From Hyaloraphidium curvatum (lineage: Eukaryota; Monoblepharomycota; Hyaloraphidiomycetes; Hyaloraphidiales; Hyaloraphidiaceae): a DNA stretch of 64,000 bases. The stretch lies in NCBI GenBank assembly GCA_025558095.1, contig JAIVFI010000041.1, positions 1 through 64,000 of the forward strand, written 5' to 3'. Positions 1 through 9,622 of this stretch are shown here, in pieces. The notes below the pieces were generated by a model that did not search any database, was not told the origin of the DNA, and worked only from the letters and a program-made list of their open reading frames with translations. Within the stretch, counting starts at the first letter, position 1. Each line of letters opens with the position of its first letter. A program made the position numbers and the translations under genes.

Positions 1-549
1 GCCAACCTGGCCAAGGCGCCCGGGGCGAGCGTCGAGTTCGAGGTGCGGAGCGTGAACGACCTGCAGCCCGTGGACGGCGGGTTCGACGTCGTGTTCTGCT
101 TCGACATGTGGGTTCCTCTGTTTGCGGCCGCCCGCGATGCCGGTGACCCTCCCCACGGCGCAGGATCCACGACCTCGACGACCCCCTCGGCGGGCTGCGC
201 GGCATCCGCCGCTCCCTCGCCCCCGGCGGCATCCTGGTGATGATGGAACCCAAGCGCCCCGAGCGGTTCGAGGACTCGCTGACCCCCGACTTTGCCCGTA
301 CGTCCCGCGCCCGGCCGCTTCCCCGATTTGCGACTTCACAGCCATCTGCTCGCCCTTCCAGCGCTGTACGGCATCTCCTCCCTGCACTGCGTCCCGCAGT
401 CCCTCGCCGGCGGCGGCCCCGGGCTGGGCGCCGCGTGGGGCAAGAAGCGCGCGGAGGAGCTCGTGCTCGAGGCCGGGTTCAAGGGGATGGAGGAGCGGGA
501 GGTAAACGTGCCGGGGTTCTTCCAGGCAATGTACGTCGTGAAGGCGTGA
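1..549 (+). CDS. SAM-dependent methyltransferase, 5' truncated by window edge
   Basis: C-terminal part of a class I S-adenosylmethionine-dependent methyltransferase. Exons are <1-107, 164-297 and 362-549. Both introns (56 and 64 bp) have GT..AG borders and the phases close exactly. The spliced protein shows the post-motif II and III pattern of the fold: a strand FDVVFCFDM, then HDLDDPLGGLRGI, then LAPGGILVMMEP, and a C-terminal GKKRAEELVLEAGF helix followed by a strand ending in MYVVKA. The C-terminal layout resembles the Rv2258c-like bacterial methyltransferases that carry an N-terminal winged helix. That N-terminal half and the SAM-binding GxGxG loop lie outside the window, so the substrate cannot be inferred. 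Confidence 0.8.
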
Positions 550-850
550 TTTAGGGGGTTTCGCGAGCACGTTTTCCTGTCCCTGGCACGCGGCGTTTCC
601 GGCTTGTGTCCCGCGGACGCGCCTCGGCGGATCGGACGCGGAGCTCGCGTCACCCGCCGCTGGCTGCGCCCTCGCGTCTGCCGACAACCCGCCCGAGAGG
701 CGCACATCCCCTCGCCTTCGCATCTTTCACGTACGTCCACGAACCTCAAGCACGACGTGGTGACGCCTTTGCTGACAAGTGCGCGAACCAGCCGGCGAAA
801 GCGTTTCGTGAAACCTCCACGCCCGCGTAGCGGCCGCCCCGGTGTCTGCC

Positions 851-1302
851 ATGCCGCGCGACCTCGAACGGCTCCGGATGCAGCTCGAGGGCAAGGCCCT
901 ATTCTGGTTCCGCGACGCCACGGGCTTCGGCTGGCATCGACACCGAGACATGACCCTGAACGTGGGTCCCAATGACGACGATGGGAAGGACCTGCGGCTC
1001 ATGGAGGACAGAAAGGAAATCACCGTCGACGGTCAGCCACGGTCCTGGAACGAGCTCGCTAGCTTGATTCCCGACCACGATATGGGGGGTTTCGACCTCC
1101 AGGGGGTGCTCATTGTCGGGTCATCTACTTCCGCGAGGCTAGCGACTACCGCGGCCACGCCAACGGAGAGCTCGGCCTGGAGCTCAGCGTGCAGGGCCGC
1201 ACCGACGTGATCGAGACCAGCTTTGCGAAGCTGATGTTCTTGATGAGTGACGTGCCGCCTCGTCCCTTGTTCGGCGTCGCGTCTCCAAGGCTCGGACATT
1301 GA
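851..1302 (+). pseudogene. unknown protein, frame broken near 1112-1123
   Basis: An ORF from the ATG at 851 encodes MPRDLERLRMQLEGKALFWF and continues to about 1115. Good coding sequence then resumes in another frame from 1123 (IYFREASDYRGHANGELGL) and ends at the stop at 1300-1302. No GT..AG intron fits between the two frames, so this is either a small indel (decayed gene) or a sequencing error. The protein is not recognised. The first part is rich in charged residues and aromatics, and the second part ends in a hydrophobic helix-like stretch with FAKLMFLM. The start could also be the ATG at 842, in the same frame. Confidence 0.4.
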
Positions 1303-1642
1303 AAAGACTGTGACGATCGGACTCCGTGCGGCCGCAATCTCTGTCGGGGAGAACTCTCATGTAATCACGTCCGAATAGTCTATGCGCGCACATCAAGACC
1401 ACGCCCTTTCAGCGCGCCTTCTGCTCTTTCCGGGAAATTCGGGGCCCAGACGCAACGGGCTGGAGCGGTCTTCGGCGAAGGAGTCCGGTCAAGTCCCCCA
1501 GCGGTCGTGCCGTCCGCTTGACGCGCCAAAACGAAGGAAAATCAAGTCCCGGTGGGGTTTAAAAGCAGCCAGACGCGCAACGGGTCGCACGGGCTGTAGG
1601 CCCGAGCCGCAATCCCTTCCGGGTCCCGACGCCCTCTCCGCA

Positions 1643-2073
1643 ATGGCGAGTCCCGCCCTCCTCCGCCGCGATGCGCCCCTGATTCCTCCAACAGTCAGCC
1701 GAGAAGCCTGCTGCAGCGCCCGCCGCTGCCGCCGCGCCCGTTGCCGCCCCCGCGCAGCCGGCCGCCGCTGCCACCGCGCCCGCGCCTGCCGCGGAGGCCG
1801 AGGAGGAGGACGACGCGCTCCGGGCCGCGTTCCTCCGCTACGACACCGTGGGCCGCACCTGACCTTCTCTCTCCGCGTGCTGACGCCTCCCCCGCCTCGC
1901 GAACCTCCCCCGCTGGACAGAACGGCGACGGCCACGTCTCGGCGGACGAGTTCCGCGCGGTCATGTCGGCGATGCTCGACGCCGACGAGGTGGAGCGGCT
2001 GATCAAGGAGAAGGACCGGGACGGGGACGGGCGGATCACGTACGAGGAGTTTATCCGGGCCGGGGAGGAGTGA
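1643..2073 (+). CDS. small two-EF-hand calcium-binding protein
   Basis: About 102 residues. Proposed exons are 1643-1649, 1699-1847 and 1921-2073; the frame closes exactly. After an Ala/Pro-rich low-complexity N terminus come two EF-hands. The first loop, DTNGDGHVSADE, is created only when the 1848-1920 intron is removed (exon ends in TAC GAC ACC, next exon starts AAC GGC). The second loop is DRDGDGRITYEE. Both have Asp/Asn at positions 1, 3 and 5, Gly at 6 and Glu at 12, so both should bind Ca2+. The paired arrangement resembles the C-terminal lobe of calmodulin or centrin-like proteins. The first, 7-nt exon with the GTCCCG donor at 1650 is the least certain part. The intron at 1848 is well supported by the restored loop. 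Confidence 0.7.
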
Positions 2074-2192
2074 GGGGCCGGCTGGCGCGGGGCAGGAACG
2101 GTGTCGCCGATGTCACCCCGGGACGGAAAACGAGGGTCGATATCCGCGGCCCAATATCCACCGCATATCGCGCTCTCTCGCAACGAGCCCCC

Positions 2193-2916
2193 TCAGCTCG
2201 CGAAGCAGCATCCAGCCACCTCCCCCGCCTCCCCCGCCCCTCCGATCCCGCCCCCGCACACGCCGTCTCCCGCACCGTCCACCTCCCCCGTCGCCGGCAC
2301 GCACTTGATACTCGCCCCCTTGGTGACGATGAGCGCGGCGTCGCCCCCGGCGCCGCAGTACTTCCTCGTCCCGCAGGCGCCCTGCAGGTACGCCGCGCCG
2401 GCGCAGCAGCCCGCTGCGCAGACCCCGCTGCTCGCGGCCGCGCCGGGGGGGACCGCGGGGCCGGTGGCAAAGTCGCACGGTGCGTAGGTGGCGGCTCCCT
2501 GGGGGCACGCGAGGGCGGCGGGGTACGCGGCGAGGATGCCGGGGTCGGTGCACGGGGCGGCGGAGTACCGGCGGTAGAGGGCGGCCTTGGAAGCGTAGCG
2601 GACGCAGGCGACGTGGCCGGCGGGGGCGCCGGGGTGGGCGTATTCGCTTGTTCGGGGGACCGGGTCAGCGGGGCTGCGCTCGGGGGGCACGCGGGGCGCA
2701 CCAGAAGCTGGAGGGGTCGGCGCAGTCGGCGCACGATCGGGCGAAGATGACGGAGGGGCCGGGGGGCGCGGTGGGGCTGGCGAGGGCGGGGAGGGTCGGA
2801 GGGGCTGTCAGGGACGTCGGGGATCTGGGCGAGGGAACCGACCTGGCGGACGCGAGGGCTGCGGAGAACGCGAGCAGCGCCGCCGTCGTTTTGAGCAGGT
2901 CGGAGAAGCCGGTCAT
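2193..2916 (-). CDS. secreted cysteine-rich protein (paralogue of 10416-11349)
   Basis: 222 residues from two exons, 2916-2702 and 2646-2193, with a 55-bp intron. A signal peptide (MTGFSDLLKTTAALLAFSAA) is followed by a Pro/Ser/Thr-rich spacer, then the motif VIFARSCADCADPSSFC. The intron falls between TG and C of that last Cys codon. It is followed by EYAHPGAPAGHVACVRYAS, a LYRRY segment and many cysteines (CAAGCC, CGTRKYC). The same motif, with the intron at the same codon and phase, occurs in the gene at 10416-11349, so the two are paralogues. No known family was recognised. It is probably an extracellular or cell-surface disulfide-rich protein. A CRE-type palindrome lies about 100 bp upstream of the start. 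Confidence 0.65.
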
Positions 2917-3403
2917 GGCTGTCTTGTTCGGTCGTTTCGTGTTCCGATCCTTTCGGTTGGGGTCGGTGTGACTCGCGAAGGGTCCGGAACGGACTTTTGG
3001 CTCGGTCCCCAAAATCCCTGACGTCAGAGGCGTGACGCGCTACCAAACGCGAACCGGGACGTCTTGCTGCAGGCGGCTATGGTCTTCCCGTTTGCAGGTC
3101 ATTCGTGGCCCCGACGACGACATCCGCGGGGTGCGTGCCGAAACCCGGGCGGACGGCGCCCCGGATGACGTGTCTCCGGCTCCTGCCCCACCGTCCGGGG
3201 GGCGGTTCGCGACGGGAGCAAGCAGGTCGCCAGGGCAGAGCAGCCGATTAGACGGATGACACGGGGCGGTGTCCATGCGGTGCGACAACGCGGTCCTTGA
3301 TCTAGACGTCCACACCCTGCTGCCCGAGCTCCCTCCCCCCTCACTCCCGTCGCCCTCCCGCTCCTTGTACAAGCGCTTTCTCCGTGCATCCCTCCACATC
3401 CAA
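2917..3403. other. intergenic, no gene seen
   Basis: Region between the upstream end of the minus-strand secreted-protein gene and the 3' end of the minus-strand kinase-like gene. Apart from the CRE-like palindrome I see no coding exon, RNA or repeat that can be supported. Confidence 0.4.
3019..3026. promoter_or_regulatory. CRE-like palindrome TGACGTCA
   Basis: Perfect 8-bp TGACGTCA palindrome, the consensus site of ATF/CREB-type bZIP factors, about 103 bp upstream of the ATG of the minus-strand secreted-protein gene at 2916. A chance match is possible in a GC-rich genome. Function is inferred only from sequence identity and position. Confidence 0.3.
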
Positions 3404-4839
3404 TCACACCGTCCCGCCGAGGCCCCCACCGGCGGCAACGCACCGCAGCTCCCCCGTCCTCCCGTCGTAGACCACGTCCGCCCCGCTGAGCTTGCGCTCC
3501 AGCTTCGGCCTCACCTGCAGCCACCCCTCCCCCCGGGCCGCGGGGCCGAGGAAGAACGGGTGCCGCAAGGCCAGCGCCGCGGGCGGGCGGCGCAGGGGGT
3601 CCGGGTGCATCAGGCCCGCGAGGAGCTCCGCCAACGCGGGGTCGGTGCCCCCGGGCAGCCCCTCCGGGAGGGGAGGGCGGCCGGTGAGCATCAAAACGCC
3701 GAGGGCGCCGGCGGCCCAGAGGTCCGATTCGGGCGTCGCGTGCTCCGAGGGGTGGGCGAGGGGGAGCAGCTCGGGGGCGAGGAAGGACGGGGTGGCGCGC
3801 GGCCCCCCGCGTTGCGCGGCAGGTTGGCGGTGCGCCACGGTACCCGTCAGGGAGGTGGACATGGGGTCGCCCGAGAAGTCGGCGAGGCAGGCGGTGCGCA
3901 GGTCGCCCGCGGCGCGGAGGAGCACGTTCGAGGGCTTCAGCGCGCGGTGTGCGAGGCCGTGGGCGTGCAGGTGCGCGAGCGCCGAGAGGACGGAACGCAG
4001 GGCGTCGCGGAGGTCCGGGAGGGGCAGGGGGCCTTGCGCGTTGAGGTACGTTTGGAGGTCCTGCGGGGGGGCGCGGCCGCGTTAGGCTGCGCGCGCAGGG
4101 AGCCGGCGGGACCACCTACAGCCGCGGCCAGCTCCTCGACGAGGTACACGGCGTCCTCGGTCTCGAACACCTCGTGCACCTCGACCAGGTTCGGGTGCCT
4201 GAGCGCGTCCGCGGCCTCGAACCGCCGGCGGACGTCCGCGGGGTCCCGCCCGCACTCCTGCGCGTCGAACGACGACGCCCGCCTGAAGCCCGGGTCGGCA
4301 CGCGCGTCTTCGGTGCTGCCCCACTGCGCCGACTGCGCCCTCCGGGGCGGGTACTCCCCCGGGATGCGCAGCGGCTTCGCGGCCACTTTCAGGGCCACCG
4401 ATCTGTAGGTCTCGAGGCACACGGCCGACTGCACGGCGGCGCCGGCGCCGAGGCCGACGATGCGCAGCGGGCGGTACGCGGCGCGGCGCAGGCGGCCGTG
4501 CGCAAAGGGGTCCGGGGCCAGGGCGGGGAGCGAGGGCGGCGAGGAGGCCGGGACGGGGCGGAGGGCGGCGAGGGCGTCGGGGGTGAGCGGGCGGAGGGGG
4601 CCCGAGATTGCGCGGGGCGGCCGCGGCAGGCTGCCCACGCGGGCGGGCGCGGCGGGCGGCGGCACCCACGCGGGCGCGGCGGGCTGCACCGGCAGCGAGG
4701 CCAGCGGCGCCGGCACGGTGGCGCACTGCGTGGCGGGGAGCGGGTACGGGTGCGGCCGGGCGAGCAGCGCGCGGCGGTCGCGCGCCGGCACGCCCGCGGC
4801 GCGCGCGTCGCCCGGCGAGGAGCGCGGCGGCGCGCACAT
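3404..4839 (-). CDS. protein-kinase-fold protein, probable pseudokinase
   Basis: 458 residues in two exons, 4839-4120 and 4060-3404, with a 59-bp phase-0 intron. A Pro/Ala-rich N terminus of about 125 residues precedes the kinase domain. The glycine-rich loop is present (GLGAGAAV), as are the Lys strand (VALKV), the hinge (YLVEELAAADLQTYL) and the APE-like motif (SFLAPELL), plus an insert after the VALK strand. The catalytic loop, however, reads HRALKPSN: the HRD aspartate is replaced by Ala. The metal-binding DFG reads DFS. Loss of the catalytic Asp is a hallmark of pseudokinases, so a scaffold or regulatory role is more likely than phosphotransfer. This is inferred from motifs only. Confidence 0.75.
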
Positions 4840-6045
4840 CGTCCTTCTTCTTCTTCGGAGGCGGTTCTCGTGTTGGTTGTGTTCGCTGACGGCCGGTGAC
4901 TTATCGGGAGACGGACAAGGTCCCTACCAGCCACATCCCAGGTGCCCGCTCTTCGAGATTCGAGGGTCGCCGCCGCTGACGCACCAACCCAAATTCCCCC
5001 GCCCCGGCACACGCACGCCCCTGCCCCTCCCCTCCCCGGCCATTCACCCCCCATATCTTCCTTCCATGTTCCCAGCTTCCCAGCCCCGCGCCGTGCTCCA
5101 TGTTGCCGCACGGGACGGCCGAACCCCCCTTGCCGCCCGCGATTGCTCACCGCTCCAGCCGCCGGAGTCGGTCCGTCCCCGCCTCCCGCGCGGCGGGGAC
5201 CCGCGTTGGAGCGGGGGCAAGCTTCGGGTTCGGGTCAGGAGGACCGACGTGGTGGGGGGCGAAACACGGGGCGGCGGTCCCGACCGGCAAGAGGAGCGGG
5301 GGAAGCGCAACTTGGCCGGTCCGAAGGGGACCGCCACCGGGTGTGGCCGCACGGGCTGGTGCCACGGGAAGCTAAAGCTTTGGCTTCTCCGGGTCCTTGG
5401 CACGGCAGGGGACGTGCGACGCGTTGCGATCGCTGTTGATTCCGGCCCTCCGATGCCCGCGGGTCCGACGTGCGGGAACACGACCCTATTGTAGTTCGTA
5501 GAGCGAACTGCCTTCCTCCTACTCGACACTCGCCCCCCCTCGTCCCGGCATCCACCGCCACAAACATCGCCCGTACCCCCATTAGCTGCGGGACCCACGA
5601 GCTCATGGACGAGTCGATGTGTCGTTGGCATTGCTCCGTGACGGTTGGAGGGCTCTGCTCTCGCGCTTGTTCGTCCAGGGCCTTTGCCCCCCGGCCTTGC
5701 CCCTCACCGCCAAGAGGGGAAACAGATGGTGGAGCACGTTCTCGCTGCCTTTTCGCCGATGCCTTCCTGGCGCTGCGCCGGGCGCCTCCGTGCCCAGGGG
5801 ACCCGCCCTCCGCCGCGACCAGGTCCGCCGCACCGCACCCCGACAATTGAAGGAGCGATGCCGATCCGATCGTGATCGGCAGAAATGCTTCGTAATCTGC
5901 GGAATTGCTACGCCCCGGCTCCGTTCGGACCGCGACCGGGGTGAGGCAGCAGGGGCACCTGTAAACAGCGACGCCACCCCAGGACCCCCTTTCCTTCGAA
6001 CCCCATCCCGGCCGACGAATCGCGCGTCAGCTGCCACGAACCGCC
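4840..6045. other. long intergenic region with a decayed gene fragment
   Basis: About 1.2 kb upstream of both the minus-strand kinase-like gene and the plus-strand carbonic-anhydrase-like gene, so it must contain two divergent promoters. The only recognisable content is a short remnant of a carbonic-anhydrase-like coding sequence on the minus strand (5529-5600). No other exon was convincing. Confidence 0.4.
5529..5600 (-). pseudogene. fragment of carbonic-anhydrase-like gene
   Basis: On the minus strand this stretch reads SWVPQLMGVRAMFVAVDAG followed by TRG. This matches the C-terminal tail of the neighbouring gene at 6046-7200 (RVPELQGVRAMAVAVDMGTR). Nothing else of the family is readable around it. 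It is therefore a relic of an inverted duplicate rather than a working gene. Confidence 0.55.
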
Positions 6046-7200
6046 ATGCCCGCCCGCCCGCCTATCCCCCCCTCCCGTTTGGCGCGCCCCGCCGGCGCAC
6101 GCGGCCTCTCGAACCCCTCCGCGACCCCCGTGCACCTCCTCCCCATCTCCTCCCGCATTTCCTGGCTGCTGGACCTCGCCCGCTCCCACTCGGCCGAATT
6201 CTGCTCCCCCGACGCGCAGCTGGCCTTGCGCCGCCACCTGGCCCTTCACCCCACCAGGATCGTGGTCCTGGGCTGCATGGACGGCCGGATCAACCTCCCC
6301 GTCGCGACCCGCTCCCCCACCGGCGCCATGCTGGGCTTCCGCAACATCGGCGGGAAATTCGACCTCGGCTGGCCCGGCATGGGGGCCACCCTGAGCGAGG
6401 AGGTCGGGAAGGCTGCGGACGGGGGGAGCAGGGTGCTCGCGCTCGTGACATACCACTACTCCAGGGGCAGCCACGCGAGGGGGTGCGCGGGCTGGGGGAA
6501 CGACACCGAGGCCGCAAAGCGGCACACGGGGCGGATCGGGGGGCAGATCGGGGAGATGTTCGGGCTGCGCCGCGACGCCGTCTTTCCCCTCCTCTGCGGG
6601 TTCGAGACGGACGAGGACGCGCTGGTGCTCCACGGCAGCAACGGCGACGTCATGGACGTCTCCACATTGGAAGAGGGCGACAGGCCGGGGATCAGGGGGA
6701 GGCTGGACGCGCTGTTCCCGGACATGCACCCCTCCGTGAGGAACGACCTGGTCCCGCTCATCCTGGGCAACATGGACCACATCGCGGAGCTCCGGACAAC
6801 CTCACGCGCACTGGACATCGTCCACCACGAATGGATCCTGGCCGTCGGCAGGGGCTTCGACTTCCTGCATGTGCCGAACCAGGCCCTCATCGTGGGCACC
6901 TACTCCCCCGACCTCGCGACGCCCATCGCCACCGCCGCGAAAATCGTGCACGGTAACATGGCCTCGGGGAGGGTGAACCCCGACGGCATGCTCCTGCTGG
7001 CCGCGGCGCCGTACACGGGCACGGGGGTCGATCGGGCGAGGGCGAGGATGAAGGCCGCGTTTTTGAGGAGGTACGCCGAAGCGGTCGTGGGGGAGAGGGT
7101 GCCGGAGCTGCAGGGGGTGCGTGCGATGGCGGTGGCGGTGGACATGGGGACGAGGGGTGTGGAGGTGGTCGAGGAGGAGGGGGGGGAGCTGGTCGTCTGA
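6046..7200 (+). CDS. beta-carbonic-anhydrase-like zinc protein
   Basis: Single exon, 384 residues. Carries a beta-carbonic-anhydrase-type zinc signature: Cys77-x-Asp79-x-Arg81 in VVLGCMDGRI, then His143 and Cys147 in GSHARGCAGWGND, with a strand VLALVTYHY in front of the second ligand pair. Between them lies GFRNIGGKF, like the RNIAG segment of beta-CAs. The protein is much longer than a canonical beta-CA (about 200-230 residues), and its C-terminal half contains further conserved-looking blocks (ILGNMDHIAEL, HHEWILAVGRGFDFLH). It may therefore be a divergent relative with another hydrolytic or hydration activity. A relic of a second copy lies 450 bp upstream in the opposite orientation. An intronless structure is unusual here. 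Confidence 0.65.
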   Translation: MPARPPIPPSRLARPAGARGLSNPSATPVHLLPISSRISWLLDLARSHSAEFCSPDAQLALRRHLALHPTRIVVLGCMDGRINLPVATRSPTGAMLGFRNIGGKFDLGWPGMGATLSEEVGKAADGGSRVLALVTYHYSRGSHARGCAGWGNDTEAAKRHTGRIGGQIGEMFGLRRDAVFPLLCGFETDEDALVLHGSNGDVMDVSTLEEGDRPGIRGRLDALFPDMHPSVRNDLVPLILGNMDHIAELRTTSRALDIVHHEWILAVGRGFDFLHVPNQALIVGTYSPDLATPIATAAKIVHGNMASGRVNPDGMLLLAAAPYTGTGVDRARARMKAAFLRRYAEAVVGERVPELQGVRAMAVAVDMGTRGVEVVEEEGGELVV

Positions 7201-7536
7201 GGCCGCGATAGGGGGGGGGGGAAGGGGGCACGCGTTGAACTTTCATGGTTCTCGACCAGTCGTTCGAGCTTGCTTGCGCCGCGCACGACCGCCCAACCGC
7301 ACCGCCGCGGACGGATTTCTTTCTCGGCCGTGGCCAGCATTCTGCCCTCTGAGCCCACGAACCTTCAGGCCCGCCCACTTGCTTCGGCCCGTCTATCCCG
7401 CCTTCCGCGACTGCGCGGCACAGTCCACCGCGGATAAGCCCGTGAGGCCGGGAAAGGAGCGACTGCGCCTGCGCGGGGGATCGGGTAAGGGATCCGCGTG
7501 GCGCTGCTCCAAAACCCCGAACCTCTCGAGCCAGCG
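7201..7536. other. intergenic, G homopolymer near 7208
   Basis: Short intergenic stretch after the carbonic-anhydrase-like stop. It begins with a run of about ten G residues and shows no supportable exon. It should hold the promoter of the secreted-protein gene starting at 7537. Confidence 0.35.
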
Positions 7537-8636
7537 ATGTGCCGCGCGGCCGTCCTCTCGCTGCTCCTCGTCTGCGGCGCTGCCTCGGCCTATGGGGTGT
7601 GCCCCGCCAACGCGCCCGCCGGCCGCCCGCTGTGCGCCTCCGCGGGGTTGGGCCCGCTGCCCGACTTGGGCTCGCGCGACGGCCGCACCGCGCTGCTCTT
7701 CACCGACGGCCGCCCGCGCATCCTGAAGGCAGGCAAGCCGGACCCGCTGTGGGCCGCGGCGTGGACCGTCCCGACGACGTGGCCGTGCTGGACAAACTAC
7801 GACGCCCGCCTGACCCCGCGCGGCATCGCGCTCTCGTGCCGCGGCGTGGCCTACGCGAACATCTCCGTCGTGCACCCGAGCGGGCTGCCCGTGGCGCGGG
7901 TCTCGCTGTCCGATGCGGGGAGGGCGGTCTTCTCGTCGGCCAACGGGACCGCGCTGGCGACGCTGCCGCCGTCGGGTGCGGGCAGGCTGGTGTACGCGAA
8001 GCTGAGGCAGCCGGTGCCGGCGCCGGCGGGCAAGGTGGTCAACTCGAACCCGACGTGGATGACGATGCCCGACTCGTGGTGCAACGAAGGTGGGCAAGGT
8101 CTTGTCTGACTCCTTGTTTTTGGGCTGACGACCGCTTCCTCCCTCGCCCAAGTCGTCTGGGTCCGCGTCAAGGACGGCGCCGTACAATGCGAACAAAACA
8201 GCCCGCCGAACGCGGCGCAGAACAAGGACCCCGTGCAGAACTGTTGGTCCCCTTTCCCCCTTGCCCCGCCCCCTACACCTCTGACCCCTCTCCATTCCCC
8301 CCCGCAGGCGTCTACCGATACAAGTGCGTCCTGAACCGCACCACACCCGCCTCGTGCGACTACGGCAACGGCTACCTCGGCCGGGAGGGCTACCGGCCCC
8401 CTTCGATGCCCGTGCAGTGGTACACGCTGATCCCCCGCGGGCAGCCGATCCGGTACGACAAGGCGATGGAGGAGTTCTACCCCGTCAAGGAGCTCGCGTG
8501 GCTCGCGACGCAGGGGTGGGTCAGGGGGATGCAGACGAGGGAGCGGCTGCTGCGGGACGGCGGGGCGGATTGCCACTGGAGCGAGACGAGGAGGGCGAGG
8601 GCGGACGCGGGGAACGCGACGGGTCGTGTGCGGTGA
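7537..8636 (+). CDS. secreted protein of unknown function
   Basis: Three exons, 7537-8089, 8153-8242 and 8308-8636 (introns 63 and 65 bp), encode 323 residues; phases close exactly. The ATG at 7537 is preferred over 7498 because it begins a clean signal peptide (MCRAAVLSLLLVCGAASAYG). The mature part has spaced cysteines and N-glycosylation sequons (NIS, NGT, NRT). The middle exon gives VKDGAVQCEQNSPPNAAQNK and the last gives VYRYKCVLNRT, SCDYGNGYLG and a charged C terminus. No family was recognised. It is likely extracellular. Confidence 0.65.
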
Positions 8637-8749
8637 CCCACCCTGCGGGTCCCTCAAACGGCGAGTCAGACGGCACTCCACTCTCCATCACAATTGCGGG
8701 AAAACCCATTACATTGCAAGTCAATGCGGATGCCCGATCATCATCGCCT

Positions 8750-9622
8750 CTACGCGCCCTCCCCTGCCCCCGCCTCGGCCCCCGCCTCCTCGAGCCGCGC
8801 AAGCTCGTCCGCGTGGGCTCGGTACTTTTCGCACTTGCGCCGCAATTGAGCGGGAGTGTGCTGCTCCGGGTTGAGCTTCCGGTCCCGCGCCATGGCCTGT
8901 CGGCGGGGCCACGCAAAGATCAGCGGTGCCGGCAAGGTCCCGGAGCAAACGAAGCGCACCTCGTAGTTGTCCCCGTGTTTCTCGATCAGCTCCTTGACCC
9001 CCGCAAACTCCCGCGCGCTCATGTGCCGCCGGTGCTTCCTCGCATTGGCCGCCATCTCCTCCAGGCCCCTGACGAGCTCCGCCGCCCGCGCCGCTTCCTC
9101 CACGGCGGGCCGTTGCCGTTTTCCGGCCCGTTTGGGCACGTGTCCGAGGGGCTGGCCGATGGCGAGCCCCGATTTAGCGGCAAAGTCCGCGGGGAGCGGG
9201 AGGTCGTCCTCTGGGTCCGCTGCGGCCTGCTGCGGGCCCAGCTCCGGCCCCTCCCCCCCCTCCCCTTCCCCATCGTCGCCCGTGTCCTGCACCTCATCCG
9301 CAGGCCGGTTCAACCACGCCTCGATCGCCCCCTCCTCGTCCTTGGGCACCTTGACCCCCACGCCGACGGTCTCCCCCTCGGGCACCGCGACCCTCTCCAC
9401 CCTCCACCCGCCCCGCTTCACCCCGCCTTTGCGCCCGTCCAGCGCGGCCACCAGCCCCATCGCGGCGTAGTTCTCCCACACGGTCCGCTTGGCGTCCCAC
9501 GCGCCGCGGAGGGGGGCCGGGACGGCGTCGGTCGGCGGGCGCTTGGCGAGGAGGGGCTTCGGCCGCCGGCGGACGGTCTTGTTGGGGTTCTTGGTGCGGC
9601 GGCGTTGGCGCGGGGTCGTCAT
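8750..9622 (-). CDS. NOP16: ribosome biogenesis protein Nop16
   Basis: 269 residues in two exons, 9622-8960 and 8896-8750. The 63-bp intron is in frame, and its removal restores the family motif DNYEAMARDRKLN. The N terminus has the expected basic patch (MTTPRQRRRTKNPNKTVRRR), followed by AWDAKRTVWENYAAMGLVAAL, the classic Nop16 'W(D) xx T xx NYAxLGL' block. The C terminus keeps HTPAQLRRKCEKY, matching the family's TPxQIR box. Nop16 acts in the nucleolus in 60S pre-ribosome assembly. The ATG at 9622 is chosen because the upstream in-frame extension is low-complexity and not family-like. The 60-residue acidic Glu/Gly-rich insert in the middle is longer than in yeast. Confidence 0.85.
   Translation of the reverse strand: MTTPRQRRRTKNPNKTVRRRPKPLLAKRPPTDAVPAPLRGAWDAKRTVWENYAAMGLVAALDGRKGGVKRGGWRVERVAVPEGETVGVGVKVPKDEEGAIEAWLNRPADEVQDTGDDGEGEGGEGPELGPQQAAADPEDDLPLPADFAAKSGLAIGQPLGHVPKRAGKRQRPAVEEAARAAELVRGLEEMAANARKHRRHMSAREFAGVKELIEKHGDNYEVRFVCSGTLPAPLIFAWPRRQAMARDRKLNPEQHTPAQLRRKCEKYRAHADELARLEEAGAEAGAGEGA

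Noticed and set aside
5619-6956. 445-codon plus-strand frame overlapping the carbonic-anhydrase-like gene
   Set aside because: Low-complexity Arg/Pro/Gly composition and no domain. The 6046-7200 frame carries the zinc motifs.
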